Source: Eubacterium pyruvativorans
Lineage (GTDB): Bacteria; Bacillota; Clostridia; Peptostreptococcales; Anaerovoracaceae
Reading direction: 5' to 3'
Assembly: GCF_900102225.1 (NCBI RefSeq)
Contig: NZ_FNBF01000020.1
Location: forward strand, 1-39,953
Length of the DNA: 39,953 nt
This document shows, piece after piece, positions 1-7,454 of this stretch (the first letter of the stretch is position 1; each line of letters opens with the position of its first letter). The notes below the pieces were generated by a model. The model was not told the DNA's origin. It worked only from the letters and a program-made list of their open reading frames with translations, and made no database searches. The translations under genes were made by a program, and so were the position numbers.

Positions 1-137
<137 letters not shown>

Positions 138-341
138 AATCGTATATCAACGGACTTTCATCCGTTCATATCTTTCCTGACCAGAACGCTAACGTTCTGT
201 AAGTATCCATTTCTGAATTACTGTTTTCGGAAATTGTCGTGAACCTTGTACTTTTTCAGGTTCGTGCATACTTAGTATGCTTATTTGACTAAATTTCTCG
301 TCTATGGAGTTTTCTAAGTTCATGCCGCTCTCACGAGCGAA
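138..341 (-). other. rRNA operon leader
   Basis: This is the roughly 200-nt transcribed leader between the rRNA promoter and the mature 16S 5' end. It holds several small hairpins: a palindrome at 266-280, an inverted repeat 241-246/258-263, and a 7-bp stem CAGAACG/CGTTCTG at 182-199. Such structures are expected to take part in rRNA processing. I did not find a clear boxA antitermination motif. No gene is seen here. Confidence 0.6.
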
Positions 342-348
342 CTTCTAT

Positions 349-377
349 AATATATCACTTGTCCCTATCGGTGTCAA
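349..377 (-). promoter_or_regulatory. Sigma-A promoter of the rRNA operon
   Basis: On the minus strand there is a perfect -35 TTGACA (377-372), a 17-bp spacer and a -10 TATATT (354-349), about 210 bp upstream of the 16S start. A -10 read as TATTAT two bases downstream is possible but needs a 19-bp spacer. It lies just past the terminator of the upstream sulfatase gene, so the rRNA operon has its own promoter. Confidence 0.85.
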
Positions 378-426
378 CACTTATTTACATTTTTATTTTT
401 TCTTTTTTCTCCGCTGCGAAACTCCT

Positions 427-471
427 GAAAACAAGGCCGGCGGCGGAGATCACGTCCCCGGCCGCCGGCCC
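427..471 (-). terminator. Intrinsic terminator after the LtaS-family gene
   Basis: A perfect 10-bp GC-only stem (461-470 with 435-444, GGCCGGCGGC type) with a 16-nt loop is followed on the minus strand by TTGTTTTC. It lies about 20 bp after the stop codon of the LtaS-family gene and before the rRNA promoter, so it separates the two transcription units. Confidence 0.8.
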
Positions 472-492
472 TCTGTTTCTTCCTGTCCCCCG

Positions 493-2502
493 CTATTCTG
501 TGGTCGTCAGGATGGTCTCGTTTGTTTTGTCTGTCTGGCTCACCTTCATCCGCTTCACATCCTCCGGGTCCACCTTCCCCCGGAGCTTCAGCAGACTCGG
601 CGTCAGGTAGGTGGTCTTCAGCACCTTGCCGTCCAGCGAGATCTTCGAGCACTCTGTGAAGTTCTGGCCTTTGATATAGTACTGGCCTGCCACTTCTTCC
701 ACGGACAGCACCTTGATCTTCTTCACGCCCATCTTCATGCCGGCCTTGTGGAACGGGTTCTTCCCTCCGTAGATATAATCCTTGCCGTACAGCATATCAT
801 ATCCCAGCATCTTCAGATCCGGCAGATAGTTCTTCCCGTGATGGTTCTTCGTCTGGTGATAGATGGTGGTGGTACCCACATGGATTCCCACCCGGTTCAG
901 CACGTCCGCAGAAAGCTGGTAGGCAGTCATGTCCTTGTGCACCGCCTTCATCGGGAAATTGCTCCAGATCACATACTGGGTCTGGTACAGGTCCTTCGCC
1001 CGGTATGTGTCTTCCTTGATGTCCAGCGCCGGAATATGGTCGCCGTACATCACCAGAACGGTCGGCTCATCCAGTTTCTTCAGCTCGGTGGTGAGCTGCT
1101 TGACGAACTGATCCATTTCATGAACCTGGTTCACATAGTATTCGTACTTATTCTTTGTTTCCTCGTCCTTGGCGCCGGTCACCCGGATCTGCGGATTGGA
1201 AAGCAGCGGTTCTGACGGGTACTTGCCATGTCCCTGTACCGAAATAGTATAGATGTAGTCCGGTCTGTCCTTGGTGGATTTCAGCGTCTCCATAATCTGC
1301 GGCGTCAGGATCTTGTCCTTCGCCCACCCCTTCGGTGTCTTCTGGACGCCGCTCATATACTCCACGGAAGTGAAGGTATCATATCCCAGATTATTGAACA
1401 CCTCGTTCCGGTTATAGAACATGGCGCGGTGGTCATGGATCGCATGGGTGCCGTACCCGATGCTCTTCAGATCCCGGGGCACACTTTCTGCCGTCTCGTC
1501 CTTCAGAACGGACTTGAACGGATATTCTCCCGGTCCGAAGAATTTCACGGACAGCCCGGTCATCACTTCGAACTCCGTGTTCGCCGTTCCTGCGCCGCAG
1601 GCCGGCACCGTCAGGCTGCCGGAAGAATAATTCTTCATCAGCGAACGATAGTACGGAATCGGATCTGCGGACAGCTTGATATTCGTGAACCGCTCCGGAT
1701 CCACGAAGGATTCCAGCTGCAGGAACAGGATATTCGGTTTCTTCTCTTTCACGGCGCTGTCATTCTTCTTCAGCACCATTGTTTCGTTCTTTCCGGTGTA
1801 CTGATCCTTGGAGAAAATCCTCTTCACCGCCGCCTCACTATAGTTGGCCGGCCGGTGAATACCGGTATTCATCCAGGTATTGATGAAGCAGTACGGTACA
1901 CCGTAATCCCGGTATGCGTACTGCAGGTTGCCGAAGAACGTGTTCAGCATCCCGATGCGGATCAATCCGAAAATCGAACCGAATGTGATCAGAATAACCG
2001 CCAGAACGCCTGCCAGTGTTTTTTTGTATGGAATCTTCTCCTTCCGCTTCGGCCCCTTGATGAACAGGACCACGAAGGTCACCACCAGCCCCACGATCAG
2101 GGCTCCCATACCGATCAGCTGCAGCTTCGAGAAGTAGTTGGTCAGAATGGTCGCTCCGTCGGTGGCGGCGCTCAGGTCCTTCACGGTGAAAGGTGTCATG
2201 CGCTGGGTCAGGATCACGCCGTTGGCAATACCGATGATCATCCAGAAGGTGCCCACCAGACTCACCACGAAGGTCCCCCGCCGGAACAGGGCCGACACCA
2301 CCAGCATGGAATAGAGGATCAGCGTGTTGGCGATGAACACCAGCGGCTTCGTGACCATGTAATAAAGACCGCCGTACAGCGGCTGCTGGTTCCGGGCCAT
2401 GGTTTCAATCAGCAGATTGAAGATCAACGCCAGAATCAGGCACCAGATGAATGGATTCTTTACGAATTTCCGGTTTCGGAAATTCCTGAATTTCGTCCCC
2501 AT
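493..2502 (-). CDS. LtaS-family membrane sulfatase / phosphoglycerol transferase
   Basis: This 669-residue membrane protein has about five N-terminal transmembrane segments (within residues 15-185) and an extracellular alkaline-phosphatase/sulfatase-fold domain. LtaS-like active-site positions are visible: a metal-ligand Glu in FLQLESF (E264), the nucleophile Thr in GAGTANTEF (T306), and the Asp-His pair in MYGDHIPAL (D488/H489). The family moves glycerol phosphate from phosphatidylglycerol to lipoteichoic acid or related glycopolymers. Residues ~595-655 after the catalytic domain resemble an IPT/TIG-like beta domain (KGQNFTECSKISLDGK). It starts 5 bp after the rsmA stop codon, so it is probably co-transcribed with rsmA. 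The exact polymer made cannot be inferred. Confidence 0.9.
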   Translation of the reverse strand: MGTKFRNFRNRKFVKNPFIWCLILALIFNLLIETMARNQQPLYGGLYYMVTKPLVFIANTLILYSMLVVSALFRRGTFVVSLVGTFWMIIGIANGVILTQRMTPFTVKDLSAATDGATILTNYFSKLQLIGMGALIVGLVVTFVVLFIKGPKRKEKIPYKKTLAGVLAVILITFGSIFGLIRIGMLNTFFGNLQYAYRDYGVPYCFINTWMNTGIHRPANYSEAAVKRIFSKDQYTGKNETMVLKKNDSAVKEKKPNILFLQLESFVDPERFTNIKLSADPIPYYRSLMKNYSSGSLTVPACGAGTANTEFEVMTGLSVKFFGPGEYPFKSVLKDETAESVPRDLKSIGYGTHAIHDHRAMFYNRNEVFNNLGYDTFTSVEYMSGVQKTPKGWAKDKILTPQIMETLKSTKDRPDYIYTISVQGHGKYPSEPLLSNPQIRVTGAKDEETKNKYEYYVNQVHEMDQFVKQLTTELKKLDEPTVLVMYGDHIPALDIKEDTYRAKDLYQTQYVIWSNFPMKAVHKDMTAYQLSADVLNRVGIHVGTTTIYHQTKNHHGKNYLPDLKMLGYDMLYGKDYIYGGKNPFHKAGMKMGVKKIKVLSVEEVAGQYYIKGQNFTECSKISLDGKVLKTTYLTPSLLKLRGKVDPEDVKRMKVSQTDKTNETILTTTE

Positions 2503-2506
2503 ATGA

Positions 2507-3379
2507 TTAATGACTCTCCTTCTTCTCCATTTCCGTAATCTGATCCGCCAGCCGGGCCATTTCCTCCAGACTCAGGGTCTCCGCCCGCCGTTTCGGATCG
2601 ATGTCCGCCTTCAGCAGACAGGCCTGCACCGCCGCTTTCGAAAGTCCGGCGCTCTGCAGCGAATTCAGCAGCGTCTTCCGCCGCTGACTGAACCCCGCCT
2701 TCACGGTACGGAAGAAGATCTTCTCGTCCTGCACCAAGACCGCCGGCTCATCCCGGAGATCCAGACGGATCACCGTGGAATCCACCTTCGGCTGAGGCAT
2801 GAAGACTTCCTTCGGCACATCCTCCACTTTCGTGACTGCGCAGTAGTACTGCACCGCTACGGACAAAGCGCCATAGGCTTTCGTTCCGGCACCGGCGCAG
2901 ATCCGATCGGCTACTTCCTTCTGCATCATCACCGTGATGCTCTCGGCCGGCACCCCGCTCTGAAGAAGTTTCATCAGGATCGGCGTCGTGATGTAGTACG
3001 GCAGATTGCCGATAATCTTCACGTGACGCAGATCCCCCTTTTCCTCTGCGATCAGAGCAGGCAGATCCGTTTTCAAGATATCGTTGTGAACAATCTTCAC
3101 ATTATCATACTGGGCAAGTGTATCTGTCAATACCTGAATGAGATTCGGGTCCAGTTCCACGGACACCACCTTCCCCGCCGCTTCGCAGGCGCCGGCGGTG
3201 AGCACACCGATCCCGGGACCGATCTCAATGACCAGATCCTCCTTCGTAAGCATCGCTCCTTCCACGATGCCGTCGATTACAGATTTCTCTGTAATAAAAT
3301 TCTGTCCCAGACTCTTGGAGAATTTAAACCCGTACCGGGCCTTGATCATCCTGATCGTCGATGGATTGTAAAGCTCCAT
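2507..3379 (-). CDS. rsmA: 16S rRNA dimethyladenosine transferase RsmA (KsgA)
   Basis: This 290-residue SAM-dependent methyltransferase dimethylates two adjacent adenines in the 3'-terminal helix of 16S rRNA during small-subunit maturation. Visible signatures are SLGQNFI near the N-terminus, the SAM motif IEIGPGIGVLT, the catalytic IGNLPYYI motif, and FMPQPKVDS with FSQRRKTLLN in the C-terminal half. Length matches Bacillus KsgA. The chosen start keeps the N-terminal helix before YGFKFSKSLGQNF seen in Gram-positive homologues. This makes the gene overlap the end of rnmV by 56 bp. The rnmV-rsmA order is typical of Bacillota. Confidence 0.96.
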   Translation of the reverse strand: MELYNPSTIRMIKARYGFKFSKSLGQNFITEKSVIDGIVEGAMLTKEDLVIEIGPGIGVLTAGACEAAGKVVSVELDPNLIQVLTDTLAQYDNVKIVHNDILKTDLPALIAEEKGDLRHVKIIGNLPYYITTPILMKLLQSGVPAESITVMMQKEVADRICAGAGTKAYGALSVAVQYYCAVTKVEDVPKEVFMPQPKVDSTVIRLDLRDEPAVLVQDEKIFFRTVKAGFSQRRKTLLNSLQSAGLSKAAVQACLLKADIDPKRRAETLSLEEMARLADQITEMEKKESH

Positions 3380-3890
3380 GAAAATCCTTTCTGCTGATGC
3401 CGAATGCGTTCAGTTTCGCCAGCATCGCACTCACATTACCGTATCCGATTCCCAGGGCAGCTGCCAGTTTCTCCCGGCGCACCCGGCTGCCGGATCTTCC
3501 GCTCAGCCCCGCCCGGATCATATCCCCCATGGTATAGGGATCTTCCTGTTCCCGTACTGTATAACGGGCCTTGGACAGCGCTTCCCGGATCGCCTCCGGC
3601 TTCGCGTTCTCCACCCCGATATCCCCCTTCTTCAGGGCATCCTTCTGCGGCAGGTATGCCTGTCCCGCATCCGGATACCGGGCCAGAATTTTCTTCCGGA
3701 TCTGTTCTCCCGCAAAATCCGGGTCTGTGAGCACAATAATCCCGCAGCTCTGATAGGCTGCGTCAATCTTCGTCCACATGCTGTCGCTCATGCCGAATCC
3801 GTGGGTCTCTATGGTTTCAGCGTCCACCGCCGCCTTCACAGCCGCCGTGTCGTCCTTTCCTTCCACTACAATTACTTCTTTTATCTTCAT
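3324..3890 (-). CDS. rnmV: Ribonuclease M5 (5S rRNA maturation)
   Basis: This 188-residue TOPRIM-domain nuclease matures 5S rRNA precursor on the 50S particle. The TOPRIM motifs are clear: VIVVEGKDD near the N-terminus (catalytic Glu) and IIVLTDPDFAGEQIRK (DxD type), followed by the family motif GDIGVENAKPEAI. The C-terminal ~80 residues form the RNase M5-specific region (LSGRSGSRVRREKLAAALGIG). Its 3' end overlaps rsmA by 56 bp in another frame, suggesting translational coupling. The tatD gene often found upstream in this cluster is missing here. Confidence 0.95.
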   Translation of the reverse strand: MKIKEVIVVEGKDDTAAVKAAVDAETIETHGFGMSDSMWTKIDAAYQSCGIIVLTDPDFAGEQIRKKILARYPDAGQAYLPQKDALKKGDIGVENAKPEAIREALSKARYTVREQEDPYTMGDMIRAGLSGRSGSRVRREKLAAALGIGYGNVSAMLAKLNAFGISRKDFHGALQSIDDQDDQGPVRV

Positions 3891-3919
3891 ATATCAGTGA
3901 TTCACTTTCGTTGCTTTCT

Positions 3920-4267
3920 CTAATTCTGCTGATTCTCCCCGGCTTTCTTGTTATTCTTCTTGTCATCCTTCAGAATATACAGTACTTCCCCCGGCTTAAT
4001 CATGTTCAACTGTATTCTGGCCTGTTCCTCGATATAATTCCGGTTGTTCACATTGCGGAACTCATTCTGCAGTTCCGCCTTCTGTTTCCGGAGCGCCAGA
4101 TTCTGCTTCTTCAATTCCGCCTGTTCTGCCTTCAGTTTCACGATCGTCCGGATGGACGTCGCAACGGTGAAGACGATGATCAGAACCAGAACAATCAATA
4201 CAATGCGAATGGTATCCATCCGCATCTTCTTCCGCCTCCGTCTCCTCGTTTTTTTCCGTTCATCCAT
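3920..4267 (-). CDS. divIC: Septum formation initiator, DivIC/FtsB family
   Basis: This 115-residue bitopic membrane protein has a strongly basic cytoplasmic N-terminus (KKTRRRRRKKMR), one transmembrane helix at about residues 20-40, and a leucine/Lys/Glu-rich coiled coil (residues ~45-75). The C-terminal region ending GEVLYILKDD is typical of DivIC/FtsB proteins. DivIC works with FtsL and DivIB in the divisome to activate septal peptidoglycan synthesis. FtsL shares the topology, but the YIEEQARIQLNMIKPGE segment favours DivIC. It lies between the helicase-loader gene and rnmV on the same strand, probably in one operon. Confidence 0.85.
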   Translation of the reverse strand: MDERKKTRRRRRKKMRMDTIRIVLIVLVLIIVFTVATSIRTIVKLKAEQAELKKQNLALRKQKAELQNEFRNVNNRNYIEEQARIQLNMIKPGEVLYILKDDKKNNKKAGENQQN

Positions 4268-4284
4268 AATCCCATCCCCGTCTG

Positions 4285-5544
4285 TTACTTCGCCGTATGA
4301 GCCCAGACTTCCGCCTCGGCCATCCGCTCCGGCACACAGGTACAGCGCTCACCCACATCGGTGATCCCCGTATCGCCGCACTTGTCACACTTATAATGAA
4401 CGTCGGTGTAATCCATTTCGAAGTCGTGCTCCGTCAGAATCACCGCCCGCTCTTCCGCCAGCCGGTCCATCTTCGCCCGAACCTCCTGATTCTGACCGGC
4501 GTCGTGACCGGTGAGAATGATCTTCGACAGCTCCGCCCCCAGTTTCTGGACCGCTTCATCGATTTCCTGAATCCGCGGGATCTTCCGGTAAATTTCCCGG
4601 GTACGCTCCTCCGCATCATCCTCCGCCTTCCGGCGCAGGAAATCATAATACTTATTCAGCGTTGCCTGGCTGACTCCCGCCGACCGGTTCACATCGGCAA
4701 CCCCTCTTCTGTCCGCCTCATTTTTCCAGTTCAGCAGAACCTGATTCACGTAATTAAAATTCGGGCTGGATATGCCGGTTGTCTTCCGGCAGGCTTCCAG
4801 CACCTTGTCCATGCTGTAGCCCATCTCATCGAACCAGCTGTCGATCATCCGGGCTTCTTCCTCCGTCACATTCCGGGTGAATCCCAGTGCCTTCATGATC
4901 CGCTTCTGCTGATAATGGCGCTGATCGGCTTCCTCCTGATGCTGCCGCACCTTTTCCAGGGTATTCAGCCCCTCCGCTGCCCAGCCGTGCACCACACTGC
5001 TGATGTAGCGGATGCTGTTCTTCCCCCGCTCCTGAGAATAGCGCACCGCCTCCTGAATCACTTCCGTCGGAATATGGTCATCCTGAATCCAGGAAAGGAT
5101 ATCCCCCAGTTCCTTGGAACTCAATGTCCTGCCCAGAATCCGCTCGGTTTCATCGAAAAGCTCCCGCACCTGGCGGTTGCCCAGCACGTTTTCCTCCTCT
5201 TCCGGTTCCTCCTCCGGTTCCGGCACGTACATCATTTCCTTCATACTCAGGAATTCCACCTTCCCGTCCGCTTTTCCGTCCGGTCCGGTGGCATAGGAGC
5301 GCTTCACTGCCCCCAGCTGTTCCCAGTAATTCCAGGCGTCCTCCATCTGCTCGGAGGTGAGCCCCAGCTGCTCCGCCATCATCTGATCCGTAATTTCCAG
5401 ATGATGCTCGGCATACATACGTCCGTAGACGTAAACCTTCACATAATCCCCCGGGGCCGCCGGCAGGAACTCGTTAATGAAGACATTTTCCAGATGGGAG
5501 TCCAGCAGGTAGATATCTCTCGGTTTTCTGCTGCTGAATATCAT
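4285..5544 (-). CDS. DnaD-domain helicase loader fused to a DnaC-type N-terminal zinc region
   Basis: This 419-residue primosome protein contains an N-terminal winged-helix DnaD-like region (~1-100) and an acidic linker (~105-118). Two DnaB_2/DnaD C-terminal domains follow (~120-200 and ~205-285). From about residue 300 it continues with EIYRKIPRIQEIDEAVQKLG and ends in CDKCGDTGITDVGERCTC, which is the adaptor/zinc portion found at the N-terminus of clostridial DnaC/DnaI loaders. The AAA+ ATPase that normally follows is absent: the stop codon comes 22 residues after the zinc motif, and divIC begins 17 bp on. The start at 5544 is chosen for the GAGGTG ribosome-binding site 6 nt upstream and the conserved MIFSSRKPRDIYLLDS start. 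An in-frame start at 5613 is less likely. Confidence 0.85.
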   Translation of the reverse strand: MIFSSRKPRDIYLLDSHLENVFINEFLPAAPGDYVKVYVYGRMYAEHHLEITDQMMAEQLGLTSEQMEDAWNYWEQLGAVKRSYATGPDGKADGKVEFLSMKEMMYVPEPEEEPEEEENVLGNRQVRELFDETERILGRTLSSKELGDILSWIQDDHIPTEVIQEAVRYSQERGKNSIRYISSVVHGWAAEGLNTLEKVRQHQEEADQRHYQQKRIMKALGFTRNVTEEEARMIDSWFDEMGYSMDKVLEACRKTTGISSPNFNYVNQVLLNWKNEADRRGVADVNRSAGVSQATLNKYYDFLRRKAEDDAEERTREIYRKIPRIQEIDEAVQKLGAELSKIILTGHDAGQNQEVRAKMDRLAEERAVILTEHDFEMDYTDVHYKCDKCGDTGITDVGERCTCVPERMAEAEVWAHTAK

Positions 5545-5616
5545 GATGCACCTCACTTTTATCGGACAAAAAAATTCTACGCCGCCGTCCGCTCCATGGG
5601 ACGGCAGTGACACCGG

Positions 5617-6930
5617 TTACGCTTTGTCTGCAAACTTCGTGTAGCGGGCGACCCATGTGAGTTCCACGGTTCCCGTCGGTCCGTTTCTGTGCTTAGCCAG
5701 GTTGACCTCACAGATCCCCTGCTTCTCCGATTCCTCGTTATAATAGTCGTCCCGGTACAGGAAGATGACGATGTCTGCGTCCTGCTCGATGGAACCGGAT
5801 TCTCTCAGGTCTGACAGAACCGGCCGGTGATTCGGACGCATCTCCGGCGCACGGGACAGCTGGGACAGCACCAGCACCGGACAGTCCATTTCCCTGGCCA
5901 GAAGCTTCAGGTAACGGGACAGTTCGCTGATTTCCTGCTGTCGGTTATCCGTCCGGGATTCGCCGTGCATCAGCTGGAGATAGTCGATGATGACCAGGTC
6001 CAGCCCTTTTTCGGCTTTCATTCTCCGGCACTTGTTCTTGATCTCGAACACGCTCATGTCCGGCGTATCATCGATGTTGATATCCGCCCGGGACAGACGG
6101 TCCGAGGCTTCGAAAATATCATTCCACTCACTCTGGCCGATCATGCCCTTCTTCAGTTTCTCACTGTCGATCTTCGCTTCCATGGCCAGAAGTCTCTGGG
6201 AAAGCTGGGTCTTCGACATCTCCAGACTGAAAATCAGGACATGTCCCCCGCCCTTCAGTGCGGCATTCTGGGCAATGTTCAGGGCGAATGCTGTTTTTCC
6301 CATGGCCGGCCGGGCCGCCAGAATGATCAGGTCGGAATTATGAAGACCGGCAGTCACGTCGTCCAGGGTCTTGAATCCTGTGGTGATGCCGGTTACCTTT
6401 CCCCGGTTTCTGACCGCCTGCTCCAGAAGCTCGATGTTTTCCACCAGGATATCGCTCAGCGGGCTGTAGTCACTGCTCTGTCTGGCCTGGGCAATGGAAA
6501 AGATATTCTTCTCTGCATTGTCCAGAATGTCGATGGTCTGCTCTTTATTTTCGTAGCACTGCTCTTTGATTTTGTCTGCACTGAGGATCAGCTGGCGGAG
6601 GGTGGCAGTCTCTGCCACAATCTTTGCATACTCTGCCGCATTGCTGATGGTCGGTACATTGCCGGTCAGTTCAGCGATGAAACTCCTGCCCCCGCAGGCT
6701 TCCAGAGACCCCCGCTTCTTCAGTTCGTCACACACTGTGACCAGGTCGATGGACTTGCCGGCCTTGAACATTTCCCAGATCGTGCTGTAGATTTCCTTGT
6801 TTACACTGTCGTAGAAATCCTCCGGGCGGATCAGTTCCGACACATCTGCCAGCGCATCCCGGCTCAGCATGGCGGCGCCCAGTACAGACCGTTCCGCATC
6901 CAGATTATGCGGTGGTATTCTTTCCGGCAT
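5617..6930 (-). CDS. dnaB: Replicative DNA helicase DnaB/DnaC
   Basis: This 437-residue hexameric 5'-3' helicase unwinds DNA at the replication fork. The N-terminal domain (PPHNLDAERSVLGAAMLS, residues ~5-105) binds primase. The RecA-like domain carries Walker A AARPAMGKTAF, Walker B LVIIDYLQLM, and the motif H4 region LSQLSRAPEMR. The C-terminal sequence NRNGPTGT-type (AKHRNGPTGTVEL) is family-typical. Length is normal and there is no intein. It sits 8 bp after rplI in an rplI-dnaB pair, an arrangement common in Bacillota, and 72 bp before the loader gene. Confidence 0.97.
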   Translation of the reverse strand: MPERIPPHNLDAERSVLGAAMLSRDALADVSELIRPEDFYDSVNKEIYSTIWEMFKAGKSIDLVTVCDELKKRGSLEACGGRSFIAELTGNVPTISNAAEYAKIVAETATLRQLILSADKIKEQCYENKEQTIDILDNAEKNIFSIAQARQSSDYSPLSDILVENIELLEQAVRNRGKVTGITTGFKTLDDVTAGLHNSDLIILAARPAMGKTAFALNIAQNAALKGGGHVLIFSLEMSKTQLSQRLLAMEAKIDSEKLKKGMIGQSEWNDIFEASDRLSRADINIDDTPDMSVFEIKNKCRRMKAEKGLDLVIIDYLQLMHGESRTDNRQQEISELSRYLKLLAREMDCPVLVLSQLSRAPEMRPNHRPVLSDLRESGSIEQDADIVIFLYRDDYYNEESEKQGICEVNLAKHRNGPTGTVELTWVARYTKFADKA

Positions 6931-6938
6931 ACTGCCTC

Positions 6939-7382
6939 CTAATCGGTTACGGTAACGGTGATCTCCGCATTAATGTCATAGTACAATTTGATTTCCACGT
7001 GGAACGTGCCCAGATTCTTGATCGGCTGATCCAGCTTGATCTTCTTCTTGTCAACGCTGATGCCAGTCTGTTCCTTCACGGCGTCCGCAATGTCCTTGGA
7101 AGTAATGGAACCGAACAGGCGTCCGCCCTCCCCGGACTTCGTCACGATGGTGACCTGTGCCTTCTTCAGCTGTTCGGCCTTTTCGGAGGCAGCGGCTCTC
7201 TGCTGTGCCTCTTCCTCCGCCTGCTTCTCCTTCACCTTCTCCAGAGAACGGATATTTCCCTTCGTCGCTTCGATGGCATATCCCTTCGGGATCAGCATGT
7301 TGCGGGCATAGCCGTCGTTTACCTTCACAACGTCTCCTGCTCTTCCGGTTCCCTTCACGTCTCTTTTCAGAATTACTACCAT
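6939..7382 (-). CDS. rplI: 50S ribosomal protein bL9
   Basis: This 147-residue protein is bL9 of the large ribosomal subunit. The N-terminal RNA-binding domain matches MVVILKRDVKGTGRAGDVVKV and ARNMLIPKGYA. A long charged connecting helix (residues ~45-75) leads to the C-terminal domain with GGRLFGSITSKDIADAV. Length and start are normal. It is 8 bp upstream of dnaB and 72 bp downstream of gdpP, and probably belongs to a gdpP-rplI-dnaB unit. Confidence 0.97.
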   Translation of the reverse strand: MVVILKRDVKGTGRAGDVVKVNDGYARNMLIPKGYAIEATKGNIRSLEKVKEKQAEEEAQQRAAASEKAEQLKKAQVTIVTKSGEGGRLFGSITSKDIADAVKEQTGISVDKKKIKLDQPIKNLGTFHVEIKLYYDINAEITVTVTD

Positions 7383-7454
7383 ATCTTTACCTCTTTTTCA
7401 TTTCTACTTAATATACAAAACGCGACTGCCAACTCGTTCGCCGTCTGTTATTCC

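Noticed and set aside
6991-7006. parS-like site within rplI
   Set aside because: The palindrome TCCACGTGGA has four mismatches to the parS consensus and lies in a conserved coding stretch.
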